From contig JBDTMZ010000006.1 in assembly GCA_039934035.1 (NCBI GenBank), positions 1-64,000 on the forward strand: a stretch of DNA of 64,000 nucleotides, written 5' to 3'. This document shows positions 1 through 8,957 of this stretch, in pieces. Source of the DNA: Solibacter sp039934035. Its GTDB lineage: Bacteria; Acidobacteriota; Terriglobia; Bryobacterales; Bryobacteraceae. The notes below the pieces were generated by a model. The model searched no databases. It saw only the letters and a list, made by a program, of their open reading frames with translations, and was not told where the DNA came from. Positions within the stretch are counted from its first letter, which is position 1. Each line of letters starts with the position of its first letter. The position numbers were made by a program, and so were the translations under genes.

Positions 1-65
1 AAGGCGCTCGAAATCTGCTTTTCAATGGAATGGAACACGGGAAACTACGAGTATATCGTAGCCCG

Positions 66-299
66 TCAGATCTCGTATTCCGGCGCTTTCGTCGTCCGGC
101 CGAAGTTGATGTGGTTCCAAACGCGCTCGTGAACGAAGTAAACCCCGATCTTCGACACCATGTCCAGCAGCCCGGCGCTCAAAGACAGCGACGCCTTCCC
201 TGTCAGTACATAGAAAATAATGGCGGTGGTTGCCGAACCTAAAATTCGGTAACTCACTGCCTTCACGATGCTGCGGCTATGGCTCTCGACGTGGCCCAC
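66..299 (-). CDS. DUF2061 family small membrane protein
   Basis: A 77-residue protein with two hydrophobic segments (about residues 19-33 and 39-56) and the DUF2061 pattern: an N-terminal SRSIVKAVSYRILGS stretch, then FYVLTG, then KIGVYFVHERVWNHI near the end. The family is predicted to be an inner-membrane protein of unknown function, found alone or fused to APS kinase; no partner is visible here. The start is GTG (position 299), with no convincing ribosome site. A TATAGT hexamer at 319-314 (minus strand) lies close upstream and would give a leader of only a few bases. It is divergent from the ABC transporter at 414. The family call is from recognised motifs; function is unknown. Confidence 0.8.
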   Translation of the reverse strand: MGHVESHSRSIVKAVSYRILGSATTAIIFYVLTGKASLSLSAGLLDMVSKIGVYFVHERVWNHINFGRTTKAPEYEI

Positions 300-413
300 T
301 GTTTCTCGATTGTACTATACCCGATGGGGATTGTCGTTATTGGTTGTCCGGAAGACATAAAGCGCGCCAAATAAAGATTCTTCCTGGCTCCCTTCGGGGG
401 AAAATAGAAACTC

Positions 414-2195
414 ATGCGCATTCTTTACGGCTACCTGACGAACTATTGGAAACTGGCGGCCACCGCGCTGGTGCTAGCGGCCATCAATCAGATCTTCTCC
501 CTGCTCGATCCCTGGATCTTCCGCTACATCATCGATAATTACGCCACCAAATACAGCCAGTACACCAGCGCCCAGTTCATTCAGGGCGTCAGCGGACTGC
601 TCGCCGCGGCGGTTGGCGTCGCCTTCGTCTCCCGCGTGGCAAAAAACTTTCAGGACTACTGCGTCAACCTCATCACCCAGCAGGTAGGCGCCCGCATCTA
701 CGCCGACGGTATTCGCCACTCGCTCGAACTCCCCTACACCCTGTTCGAAGACCAACGCAGCGGCGAGACCCTTGGCAAGTTGCAGAAGGTCCGCACCGAT
801 GTTGAGAAGCTGATCAATCTGGCCGTGAACCTCGTGTTCACGACGCTGATCGGCCTCGTGTTCGTCATCGCCTATGCAGCGCGTGTGCATTGGAGCGTGG
901 TGCCGGCATACCTGCTCACCGTGCCCCTGCTCGGCGGCCTCAGCAAGGTGCTCAGCCGCAAGATCAAGGAAGTGCAGAAACTGATCGTCAAAGAGACCAC
1001 AGCCCTCGCCGGCGCCACCACCGAAAGCCTGCGCAATATCGAACTAGTGAAAAGCCTCGGGCTCGCGCGCCAGGAAATCGAGCGCCTCAACGCCACCACC
1101 GCCAAAATCCTCAAGCTGGAACTCAAGAAAGTGCGCTATCTGCGCAGCCTGAGCTTCGTCCAGGGCACCTGCGTCAACCTGCTGCGCACCTCGATCCTGT
1201 TCCTGATGCTTTATCTGATCTTCACCCAGCGCATCACAGTGGGGCAGTTCTTCTCGCTGTTCATCTATTCGTTCTTCATCTTCGGTCCGCTGCAGGAACT
1301 CGGCAACGTAATCAACGTCTACCGCGAGACCGAAGTCTCGCTCGCCAATTTCGAGAGCATCCTGAATCTGCCGCCGGAACCGCGTCCCGCCAACCCCGTG
1401 ACAGTCGATTTCCTGGAGGAACTGCGTTTCGACGGCGTCTCCTTCCAGCACCAGTCGGCCTCATCGCCGGCCCTGCGCGAGATTTCCTTTGAAGTGCGGC
1501 GCGGCGAAACCATCGCGTTCGTGGGTCCCAGCGGGGCGGGGAAGACCACACTGGTGAAACTGCTCGTGGGGCTTTACCGTCCGCAGACGGGCCACATTTC
1601 CTACAACGGCGTGACCGAAGACCAGATCGCGATCGATCCGCTGCGCGAGCGCATCGGCTTCGTCACCCAGGATGCGCAACTTTTCTCCGGCTCCATCCGC
1701 GAGAATCTGCGCTTCGTCCGCCCCGATGCCACCGATGCCGAATGCATGCAGGTGATCGAGCAGGCGGCGGTGCAGGGCCTCCTGCAGCGCGGCGATCAGG
1801 GCTTGGATACGGTGATCGGCGAAGGCGGCATCAAAGTGTCGGGCGGCGAAAAGCAGCGTCTCTCGATTGCCCGTGCGCTGCTTCGCAGGCCGCAATTGCT
1901 GGTCTTCGACGAGGCCACCTCGTCGCTCGATTCGCTCACCGAAGAAGAGATCAGTCAGACCATCCGCGAGGTGGCGGAAAGTCGCGAAGCCATCACCTGC
2001 CTGATCGCGCACCGCCTCTCGACGGTCATGCATGCCGACCGCATCTACGTGCTGGAACGCGGGCGCATCGTCGAGTTCGGCCGTCACAGCGAATTGCTGT
2101 CCAATAAGGGACTGTACTACGCCATGTGGCGCCAGCAAGTGGGCGAAGGCAGCGGAGATCCGGTCGGCCAGGCGTCCCCGGTGCCCATGGCCTGA
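414..2195 (+). CDS. ABC transporter, fused permease and ATPase (exporter type)
   Basis: A 593-residue half-transporter: an N-terminal six-helix ABC transmembrane domain (about residues 15-320) followed by a nucleotide-binding domain. Visible motifs are Walker A GPSGAGKTT near residue 371, Q-loop FVTQDAQLF, signature VSGGEKQRLS, Walker B LLVFDEATSSLDS and H-loop IAHRLSTV, so all catalytic elements are intact. Exporters of this class (MsbA/LmrA/ATM-like) act as dimers in the inner membrane and move lipids, peptides or drugs outward; the substrate cannot be read from the sequence. It stands alone between a divergent DUF2061 gene and a repeat-bearing gap. The ribosome site is weak (a G-rich run about 12 nt upstream of ATG). 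Confidence 0.93.
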   Translation: MRILYGYLTNYWKLAATALVLAAINQIFSLLDPWIFRYIIDNYATKYSQYTSAQFIQGVSGLLAAAVGVAFVSRVAKNFQDYCVNLITQQVGARIYADGIRHSLELPYTLFEDQRSGETLGKLQKVRTDVEKLINLAVNLVFTTLIGLVFVIAYAARVHWSVVPAYLLTVPLLGGLSKVLSRKIKEVQKLIVKETTALAGATTESLRNIELVKSLGLARQEIERLNATTAKILKLELKKVRYLRSLSFVQGTCVNLLRTSILFLMLYLIFTQRITVGQFFSLFIYSFFIFGPLQELGNVINVYRETEVSLANFESILNLPPEPRPANPVTVDFLEELRFDGVSFQHQSASSPALREISFEVRRGETIAFVGPSGAGKTTLVKLLVGLYRPQTGHISYNGVTEDQIAIDPLRERIGFVTQDAQLFSGSIRENLRFVRPDATDAECMQVIEQAAVQGLLQRGDQGLDTVIGEGGIKVSGGEKQRLSIARALLRRPQLLVFDEATSSLDSLTEEEISQTIREVAESREAITCLIAHRLSTVMHADRIYVLERGRIVEFGRHSELLSNKGLYYAMWRQQVGEGSGDPVGQASPVPMA

Positions 2196-2199
2196 GATA

Positions 2200-2246
2200 G
2201 GCTGTAACGCAATCCGAGACGCGACCACAAGGGAGCGTTCCAGCCC
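2200..2246. repeat. Family A intergenic repeat, copy 1
   Basis: Begins GGCTG and ends CAGCC (terminal inverted repeat), with a conserved core close to CCGCGACCGTGAGGGAGCG. Related copies are at 7133-7184, 21331-21363 and 43622-43670. The stem bases differ between copies while the core is kept, as expected of a REP-like hairpin family rather than a coding remnant. Confidence 0.75.
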
Positions 2247-2274
2247 ATGCCGAACATACGCCCGAGGCCTGGGA

Positions 2275-2427
2275 ATTTCGTCAACGAAGGCCGCGCAGTT
2301 TCTGGAACGCATCGCGTCGAAAACTTCCCGCGCAAAAGCACTTCAGGATTGGGCCGCGCAGATCCGCAAGGGCGAAAATCCAGACGTGGGACCGCTCATG
2401 GCAGGCTGCGGCAAGGAGCCCTGCTAA
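2275..2427 (+). pseudogene. Possible 3' remnant of an unidentified small gene
   Basis: In one frame the 50 codons before the TAA at 2425 read like real protein: an amphipathic helix (AAQFLERIASK), then ALQDWAAQIRKGENPDVG, ending MAGCGKEPC. No ATG or GTG in frame opens it downstream of the family A repeat; the frame merely continues upstream through the repeat and the end of the ABC transporter gene. It may be a gene whose 5' end was replaced by the repeat, or chance. I do not recognise the family. Confidence 0.3.
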
Positions 2428-2791
2428 CGAGGAACTCACTCCGAACCAGCGCCAGCGCGAGCCACACCAGTCTTGGTTTTCTTTGCGACTTGGCGAGCTT
2501 GGCGTGAAAAATCATTGCCCACGCCACGCCGCTAAGCTCGCAAAGGAAACGCGCAACACGTGAAGCAGAACGGTCTAATCGCGCTCTGTCTTTACTCGGT
2601 GAGAAAACCCCCGAATTGGCTTCGTTTCCTTTTTCCCGCCCCGACGGCATTCGGAGATCCTGCCCCGCCACCGCTCCACCCGCGAGCTCCGCGTTTACCC
2701 GATGCAGGTTAACAAGACTTCACCATTTACCGGGTAAATTCGGGTCCATCCCTCGCGACCAACCTCGCATTGTGGGGTTCAATAGAAACAT
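2428..2791. other. Intergenic region upstream of the TonB-dependent receptor
   Basis: No coding frame is convincing here. It holds a palindromic candidate operator (2725-2739, listed separately) and a related half-site TTTACCCG at 2694-2701. The rest shows nothing recognisable. Confidence 0.5.
2725..2739. promoter_or_regulatory. Palindromic candidate operator before the TonB-dependent receptor
   Basis: ATTTACCGGGTAAAT is a perfect 7-bp inverted repeat around a central G, 52 bp upstream of the receptor start. A matching half-site (TTTACC) occurs 31 bp further upstream. Spacing and symmetry fit a dimeric regulator; its identity is unknown. Confidence 0.35.
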
Positions 2792-5700
2792 ATGCGACAC
2801 GTGTGTGGGATTCTGTCTGTTTTCATGCTGCTTGCCGCCTCCGCTCCCGCCCAGGTCTCCGGCCGTATCTCAGGTTCGGTGATCGATGCCTCCGGCGCAG
2901 GCGTGGCCGGGGCCGATGTCGAACTCTCTCTCGCCGGTGGCGAAAAACCGCTCCTCGTCTCCAAAACCACCGTCGGAGGACTCTATAATTTCATCGGCGT
3001 GCGTCCCGCCGAATACGATCTCTCCGTGTCGGCGCCAGGCTTCGTCAAAATCACCCGTAAGGGCCTCACCGTGGATATCGCGCGCGAGACCGACGTGCCC
3101 CGCATCCGCCTGGAATTGGCCTCCACCACGCAATCGGTGGAAGTCTCCGCCGCCGTGGAAGGCGTCAATACCGCCACCGCCGAGATCGTCAGCACGGTCA
3201 GCATGGACGAAATCCGCAACCTCCCGATTCTCGATCGCGACGTGCTTTCCGTGATGCAGTTGAAAGCCGGCGTGGTCTACAACGGTAATTCCAACACCGT
3301 GATCAACGGACTGCGTACCAGCTATTCCAGCATGTCGCTGGACGGCATCAACATTCAGGACAATTACATCCGCGACAACGCGCTCGATTATTCGCCCAAC
3401 AAGCTGCGCATCGGCCAGGTGCGGCAGGTCACCCTGGTGACCGCGAACCCCACCGCCGCGGCCGCGGGCGGCGCTACCGAAACCGCTTTCTCCACCCCGA
3501 GCGGCGGCAACCAGTTCCACGGCGAGCTCTTCTGGTACAACCGCAACAGCCATTTCGCGGCCAACGACTGGTTCAACAATCAGGCCGGCATCGAACGGCC
3601 CTTCCTCAATCAAAATCAGTTCGGCGGCGATATCGGCGGTCCCGTTCGCAAGGACAAGCTGTTCTTCTACGCCAGCTACGAGGCGCTGCGAGCGCACCAG
3701 CAGACTCCGCAGAATCTCACGATTCTCACGCCCGACGCCCGCACCGGAGTCTTCACCTATACCGGCGGCGGCGTGCTGCGCAAAGTCAACCTGCTCGCCC
3801 TGCGCAATCTCACCGCGGTGGATTCGGGAATGCAGGCCATTCTGGCGCAGGTGCCCACCGGCGACAAGATCAACAATAGCGATATCGGCGACGGGCGCAA
3901 CACCGGCGGCTACCGTTTCAATCAGCGCGACAACGAGCTGTTGGACAACGTCACCGGCAAGGTGGATTACAACATCACCACGCGGCACGCCGTCAGCGGA
4001 ACCTATTCCCACAACCGCGACAATACCGATCGTCCCGACGCCTCCAACAATTATGGGTTGGTGCCCGCGGTCACCGATCCGACCCACGCCGACTTCATGG
4101 CGCTCTCCTGGCGCTGGACTCCCACCGCTACGTTGACTAACGAAGTCCGCGGCGGTTTCAATCTGTCCTACGGGTATTTTCTGAACTCCCACGAAGGCCT
4201 GCCGTACGTCATCTCGGGGACCCTGTTCACCAACCCGGTGAACGAATTTCAGTCGCAGGGACGCACCACCAATACTTATAACTTGTCCGATGACGCCGCC
4301 TGGCAGCACGGCCGCCACTATATCCAGTTCGGCTTCCACTTCCAGCACCTCGGCGTGGAGTCGTACGACCAGGCAGGCGTTACGCCGTTCTACTCACTGG
4401 GGATGGGGTCCGGGCAACAACCGCTGGCGCGGCGCGAACTCACGGGCATCTCCAACTCAGACCTGGCGACGGCCAATGCGCTGCTGGCCACCGTGGGCGG
4501 CTTTGTTGATGGCTATTCGCAAACCTTTAACGTGACCAACAGCAAGTCCGGGTTCGTCAACAACGCGCCCTTCCTGCGCCACTTCTATTCCAACGACTAC
4601 TCGTTCTATGTGCAGGACAAGTGGAAGCTACTGCCGCGCCTCACCCTGACCCTGGGCTTGCGCTACATGTTGCCGGGCGTGGTGGATGAGCGCGACTCGC
4701 TCGAAATCGCGCCGCTGGTGACGGGCACCGCGGAGCAGACGCTGCTTTCCAACGCCACTATGGATTTCGCGGGCAAATCGGTGGGCCGCCCCTGGTACCA
4801 CCGGGAGACCAAGGAGTTCGCTCCCAACATCGGCTTCGCCTGGGATATCTTCGGCGATGGCAAGACCGCGCTGCGCGGCGGTTACTCCATGAGCTACGTC
4901 AACGATCAGTCCATCCTGTCTCCGGAAACGCTGCTCGAAATCAATGCGGGCCTGCAGGGCATCGCCGCCGAAACGGGCCTTAGCAACCGCGTCTCCACAG
5001 GCCTGCCGAAGATCATTCCTCCGGACTATCAGATTCCCCGCACCGTCGCCGATAACTACGCCGCCAACGTCTTCAACGCCGTCGGCATGATCGATCCCAA
5101 CCTGCGCCGTCCCCGCGTGCAGCAGTATTCCGTGGGCATACAACGCGACGTGAAGGGCACGGTGCTGGAGGCCCGCTACGTGGGCAATCACGTCGTGGGC
5201 GCCTATCGCGCGTACGACTACAACCAGGTCATCATCAATTCCAACGGCTTTCTGCCGGATTTCCTGCGCGCCCAGAGCAACGGCTTTCTGGCGCAGAACG
5301 TGAACGGCACTTTCAATCCCGCCTACAATTCCAGTATCCCCGGCAGCCAGCCGCTCACCGTTATCACCAAGCTGGGCAACAAACTGAACAATCCGCTGAC
5401 CGATCCGGATGCCCAGTCCTACATGCAAACCGGCGAGGTGGGCGAACTGGCGGCTTATTACCAGGTCAACGGCTACAATCTGTCGAACGCCGTGCCCCTG
5501 TTCCAGAATCCCAACGCCCTCGGCACAGACCTGCTCACGAATTACTCCAGCTCCAGCTACAACGCACTGCAATTGGAAGCGCGCAAGCGCACCAAATCGG
5601 GCCTGGCGCTGGAAGCCAACTACACCTGGTCGAAGGTGCTCAGCGACGCCGATGGCGATAGCCAGAGCCGCTTGCAGCATTTCCTGGACATCGCCAATCC

Positions 5701-6349
5701 CAAGATCGAGCGCTCGCGCGCCAATTACGATCTCGCTCACATGATCAAGGCCAACGGCTATTATCAACTGCCCTTCGGCAAGGGACACAAGTTGAATTAC
5801 GGCCCGCTGGACCGCGTGATTGGCGATTGGGTGCTGGGCGGCATCATGGTCTGGCAGTCGGGTGCGCCCTTCTCGATTCTCTCCGGGCGCGGCACGCTCA
5901 ACCGCTACGCGCGGTCTTATTACAACGGCGCCAACACTTCGCTCACCAAGTCCCAATTGGAGGGCGTGGTCAATTTCCAGATGACGGGTACGGGGCCGAT
6001 GATCGTCACGCAATCGGCCATCAACGTTGACGGCACCGGCGTGAATACCGATGGCGAGGCCAATTTCAAGGGGCAGATCTTCTCCAATCCCGCCGCCGGA
6101 ACGCTCGGCGGTTTGCAGCGCCGCTTGTTCGATGGGCCCTGGACGTTCAATACGGATTTGCATCTCGGCAAAAGCATCCGCATCCACGAAGGCAAAACCG
6201 TCGAACTTAAGATGGATGCCATCAACGCGCTGAATCACGCCACCTTCTGGAGCGGCGATCAGAACATCAACTCCACCACCTTCGGCGTGGTCAACTATAC
6301 GTTCTTCCTGCCGCGCGTGCTCCAGTTCGGAGTACACTACACCTTCTGA
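2792..6349 (+). CDS. TonB-dependent receptor, Oar-like, with carboxypeptidase regulatory-like domain
   Basis: An 1185-residue outer-membrane protein. It has a signal peptide (about residues 1-20, ending SAPAQ), a carboxypeptidase-regulatory-like beta domain (about 22-105, beginning GRISGSVIDASGAGVAG), a plug region (about 120-230, with NGLRTSYSSMSLDGINI) and a long beta-barrel ending in aromatic HYTF, as outer-membrane barrels do. Acidobacteria and myxobacteria carry many such Oar-like proteins; by family they import or bind large substrates such as glycans or peptides using the TonB-ExbBD machinery. The substrate is not evident. Its stop overlaps the start of the next gene by one base (TGATG), so a cyclase-family enzyme is co-translated, which hints at processing of an imported compound. 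Confidence 0.93.
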   Translation: MRHVCGILSVFMLLAASAPAQVSGRISGSVIDASGAGVAGADVELSLAGGEKPLLVSKTTVGGLYNFIGVRPAEYDLSVSAPGFVKITRKGLTVDIARETDVPRIRLELASTTQSVEVSAAVEGVNTATAEIVSTVSMDEIRNLPILDRDVLSVMQLKAGVVYNGNSNTVINGLRTSYSSMSLDGINIQDNYIRDNALDYSPNKLRIGQVRQVTLVTANPTAAAAGGATETAFSTPSGGNQFHGELFWYNRNSHFAANDWFNNQAGIERPFLNQNQFGGDIGGPVRKDKLFFYASYEALRAHQQTPQNLTILTPDARTGVFTYTGGGVLRKVNLLALRNLTAVDSGMQAILAQVPTGDKINNSDIGDGRNTGGYRFNQRDNELLDNVTGKVDYNITTRHAVSGTYSHNRDNTDRPDASNNYGLVPAVTDPTHADFMALSWRWTPTATLTNEVRGGFNLSYGYFLNSHEGLPYVISGTLFTNPVNEFQSQGRTTNTYNLSDDAAWQHGRHYIQFGFHFQHLGVESYDQAGVTPFYSLGMGSGQQPLARRELTGISNSDLATANALLATVGGFVDGYSQTFNVTNSKSGFVNNAPFLRHFYSNDYSFYVQDKWKLLPRLTLTLGLRYMLPGVVDERDSLEIAPLVTGTAEQTLLSNATMDFAGKSVGRPWYHRETKEFAPNIGFAWDIFGDGKTALRGGYSMSYVNDQSILSPETLLEINAGLQGIAAETGLSNRVSTGLPKIIPPDYQIPRTVADNYAANVFNAVGMIDPNLRRPRVQQYSVGIQRDVKGTVLEARYVGNHVVGAYRAYDYNQVIINSNGFLPDFLRAQSNGFLAQNVNGTFNPAYNSSIPGSQPLTVITKLGNKLNNPLTDPDAQSYMQTGEVGELAAYYQVNGYNLSNAVPLFQNPNALGTDLLTNYSSSSYNALQLEARKRTKSGLALEANYTWSKVLSDADGDSQSRLQHFLDIANPKIERSRANYDLAHMIKANGYYQLPFGKGHKLNYGPLDRVIGDWVLGGIMVWQSGAPFSILSGRGTLNRYARSYYNGANTSLTKSQLEGVVNFQMTGTGPMIVTQSAINVDGTGVNTDGEANFKGQIFSNPAAGTLGGLQRRLFDGPWTFNTDLHLGKSIRIHEGKTVELKMDAINALNHATFWSGDQNINSTTFGVVNYTFFLPRVLQFGVHYTF

Positions 6350-7119
6350 TGGCACCGCTTTGGGAACAACTCGCCGCTGCCCGCGTCTTCGATCTCGGGC
6401 AGCCCTATTTCGCGGGCATGCCGCACTGGCCCGCTCATCCGCCCTTCCTGTTCGGGCTCACCAAGAAGCACGGCGATCTGGTAGGTCCGGCGGGCAATAG
6501 CTCGGCGGCGGATGCCATCGCCATGGGCAGTCACGTCGGCACGCACATCGACGCGCTGTGCCATTTCTCCTGCGGCGGCAAACTGCACGGCGGCATCGAA
6601 GTGGAACCACTGCAGAGTTACACCGGCGGGCTGCAAAAATACTCGGTGAACACGGTCGCGCCGATTCTGCGCCGCGGCGTGCTGATCGATCTCGCGCCCC
6701 ACCAACCGCTGGGGGAAGCTTGGGAAGTCACGCCCCAGCAGTTGGACGCGGCCTGCCGGACGGAGATCCGCCCCGGCGATGTCGTGCTGCTGCGTACAGG
6801 CTGGGGGCGCCATTTCGAGGATGCGCGCAAATTCGTCAACGACACGCGCCTGCCGGGTCCCGGACTAGCCGCCGCGAAGTGGCTCAGCGCGCGCGGCATT
6901 TTCGCCGCCGGCAGCGACACCGTGGCCTTCGAAAAATCACCCGACCCCGAAATGCCCGTGCACGTCCACCTGCTGGTCGATAGCGGCATTCACATCATCG
7001 AGTGCCTCAATCTCGAAGAACTCGCCGCCAGCGCCATCTACGAATTCACCTTCGTAGGCATTCCCATGAAACTCCGAGGAGCCACCGGAGCCCCGGTCCG
7101 CCCCCTCGCGATTGTCTGA
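6349..7119 (+). CDS. Cyclase family protein (kynurenine formamidase-like metal hydrolase)
   Basis: A 256-residue protein of the cyclase family (PF04199). The hallmark HVGTHID metal-binding motif is at residues 62-68, followed by CHF, with a later GVLIDL and GDVVLLRTGW segment and HVHLLV near residue 205. Family members are Mn/Zn-dependent hydrolases such as kynurenine formamidase, isatin hydrolase and polyketide cyclases; the exact substrate cannot be told. The ATG overlaps the receptor stop by one base, so the two genes form one transcriptional unit. No signal peptide is visible, so a cytoplasmic enzyme is likely. A family A repeat follows directly and separates it from the convergent synthetase gene. 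Confidence 0.88.
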   Translation: MAPLWEQLAAARVFDLGQPYFAGMPHWPAHPPFLFGLTKKHGDLVGPAGNSSAADAIAMGSHVGTHIDALCHFSCGGKLHGGIEVEPLQSYTGGLQKYSVNTVAPILRRGVLIDLAPHQPLGEAWEVTPQQLDAACRTEIRPGDVVLLRTGWGRHFEDARKFVNDTRLPGPGLAAAKWLSARGIFAAGSDTVAFEKSPDPEMPVHVHLLVDSGIHIIECLNLEELAASAIYEFTFVGIPMKLRGATGAPVRPLAIV

Positions 7120-7132
7120 GCGCTGCTAGTGA

Positions 7133-7184
7133 GGGGCTGTAAACCCAATCCGAGACGCGACCGTCAGGGAGCGTTTGCAACCCC
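7133..7184. repeat. Family A intergenic repeat, copy 2
   Basis: Begins GGGGCTGT and ends CAACCCC, with the core GACGCGACCGTCAGGGAGCG. It lies between two convergent genes and reaches the last base of the acyl-CoA synthetase stop region. The outer arms pair (GGGG/CCCC), while the core matches the copies at 2200 and 43622. Confidence 0.75.
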
Positions 7185-8806
7185 TAAGCCGTAGCCTGCC
7201 CGGCAATCGATTCCAACCCGCGCTCCCGAATCTCCTGCTCCCGCATCAAGAACTTCTGAATCTTCTTCGTCACCGTCATCGGGAAGCCGTCCACGAAGCG
7301 CACATATTGCGGCACCTTGAAATAAGCAATCCTGCCCTTGCAGAAAGCCTGAATCTCTTCCGCAGTGGCCGTCACGCCGGGCTTCAACTGCACCCATGCC
7401 AGCACCGTTTCTCCCAGTCGCGCGTCCGGGATTCCGATCACGTACACATCGGCAATCTTAGGATGCGTGTGCAGGAAATCCTCCACCTCGCGCGGATAGA
7501 TATTCTCGCCGCCGCGGATGATCGTATCCTTGGCGCGTCCGCGAAAACTGAAATAGCCGTCCTCATGCATCGCAGCCAGATCGCCCGTATGCAGCCAGCC
7601 GTCCGCATCGATCACCGCCGCCGTAGCCTCCGGATCCTCGTCGTAGCCTTTCATCACCAGATAGCCGCGCGTGCACAATTCGCCCTGCTGCCCGATCTCT
7701 ACCGTCGCCCCCGTTTCCACGTCCGCGATCCTCACCTCCGTATTGGAAAGCGCCGCTCCAATCGTCGTCACGCGCAACTCCAGAGGATCGTCCACCGCGG
7801 ACATCGTGATCACCGGCGACGATTCGGTCTGCCCGTACGCAATCGTCATCTCGCCGCAGTGCATGCGCTCCGCCACCGTCCGCATGATTTCGATGGGACA
7901 CGGCGCCCCCGCCATCACGCCGGTGCGCAGGCTGGTGAAATCGAAACGGTCGAACTCGGGATGATGCAGTTCGGCGATGAACATGGTGGGCACGCCGTAG
8001 ATCGCCGTGGCGCGCTCTTCGTGCACCGCCTGCAGCGTCTCCAGCGCATCGAACTGCGCCGATGGCAGAATCAACGCCGCGCCGCTGACCACCGCCACCA
8101 TCGAGCCGATCACGCTGCCGAAACAGTGATACAGCGGCACCGGCGCGCAGATGCGATCCTGCTCCGTGGCGCGCAGGGCAAGCGAAATCGCTTTCCCATT
8201 ATTCACCAGATTGCGGTGTGTCAGCAGTACGCCTTTCGGCGACCCGGTAGTGCCCGAAGTGTATTGAATGTTGGCGACGTCGTGTGTCCCGGCGGTGTCG
8301 GGGACGTAAGCGCGCCCGCCCAACAGCATGTCCTCCCAGGAAGCTTCGCCCAACCACACCACGTGCTCCAGCGGCAGCGTGTCGCCGTTGCGCGATTCGC
8401 TCAGGATGGAGCGATAGTCGGCGCGGGCATCGCGCTCCCGCAGGAACAGCGCGCGTATGCGCGATTTCTGCAGCACGTAGCGCAGCTCGTGCGAGCGGTA
8501 CGCGGGATTCACGTTGACCAGCACAATCCCGGCGCGCGCCGCGCCGTACTGCATCAGGATCCATTCCACGCAGTTGCTGGCCCAAATGCCGGCGCGATCT
8601 CCGGCGGCCAGTCCCAGCCCCGCCAGGCCGCGTGCCACACGCGTCGCCTCGCGATCGAGCTCGCTCCACGTGAGGCGTACGTTCTGGTGCCGCACAATCA
8701 GGGCATCGCGCCCGGGAAAGGCGCCTGCCGTCGCGGCCAGGGCCTGGGAAATCGTTCGTTCCAGCAGGGGCTCCGCGGGCCCACGCGCATAGCTCAGGGG
8801 TTTCAA
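7184..8806 (-). CDS. Acyl-CoA synthetase (AMP-dependent ligase)
   Basis: An adenylate-forming enzyme of 540 residues if the TTG at 8806 is used (product begins MKPLSYARG). The phosphate-binding motif YTSGTTGSPKGV is at residue 182. Other family motifs follow: VPLYHCFG, AYGQTESSP, GWLHTGDLA, GRAKDTIIRGGENIYPREVE and the C-terminal catalytic lysine region TKKIQKFLMRE. It activates a fatty or other carboxylic acid to the CoA ester through an acyl-adenylate. The open frame continues upstream to an ATG at 8920, but those residues (Arg-rich, low similarity) do not look like ligase. A TACACT hexamer at 8818-8813 lies 6 nt before the TTG and supports the shorter start. Confidence 0.9.
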   Translation of the reverse strand: MKPLSYARGPAEPLLERTISQALAATAGAFPGRDALIVRHQNVRLTWSELDREATRVARGLAGLGLAAGDRAGIWASNCVEWILMQYGAARAGIVLVNVNPAYRSHELRYVLQKSRIRALFLRERDARADYRSILSESRNGDTLPLEHVVWLGEASWEDMLLGGRAYVPDTAGTHDVANIQYTSGTTGSPKGVLLTHRNLVNNGKAISLALRATEQDRICAPVPLYHCFGSVIGSMVAVVSGAALILPSAQFDALETLQAVHEERATAIYGVPTMFIAELHHPEFDRFDFTSLRTGVMAGAPCPIEIMRTVAERMHCGEMTIAYGQTESSPVITMSAVDDPLELRVTTIGAALSNTEVRIADVETGATVEIGQQGELCTRGYLVMKGYDEDPEATAAVIDADGWLHTGDLAAMHEDGYFSFRGRAKDTIIRGGENIYPREVEDFLHTHPKIADVYVIGIPDARLGETVLAWVQLKPGVTATAEEIQAFCKGRIAYFKVPQYVRFVDGFPMTVTKKIQKFLMREQEIRERGLESIAGQATA

Positions 8807-8812
8807 TCGAAT

Positions 8813-8818
8813 AGTGTA
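8813..8818 (-). promoter_or_regulatory. -10-like hexamer immediately upstream of the acyl-CoA synthetase start
   Basis: TACACT on the minus strand, separated by 6 nt from TTG at 8806. Transcription would begin at or next to the start codon. No -35 box is recognisable. Confidence 0.3.
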
Positions 8819-8957
8819 GCGCCCTGAAAGCCGCTCGCCTACTGACGGTCGAACGGCCACTCGCGCCTTCCGTCCGCTGCGCCGCGGAACATGGAACGCA
8901 CAAGTCGAGGAATCGCCCACCCGGTATTAGCGAAAGTTACATGGACTTATGCCGCGC

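Noticed and set aside
47..63. CTACGA/TCGTAG inverted repeat after the DUF2061 gene as a terminator
   Set aside because: Only a 6-bp A+T-containing stem and no T-run on the minus strand.
2870..6355. Long antisense open frames under the TonB-dependent receptor
   Set aside because: High G+C makes long opposite-strand frames common; the translations are His/Val/Asp-rich with no family motif, while the plus-strand protein is clearly real.
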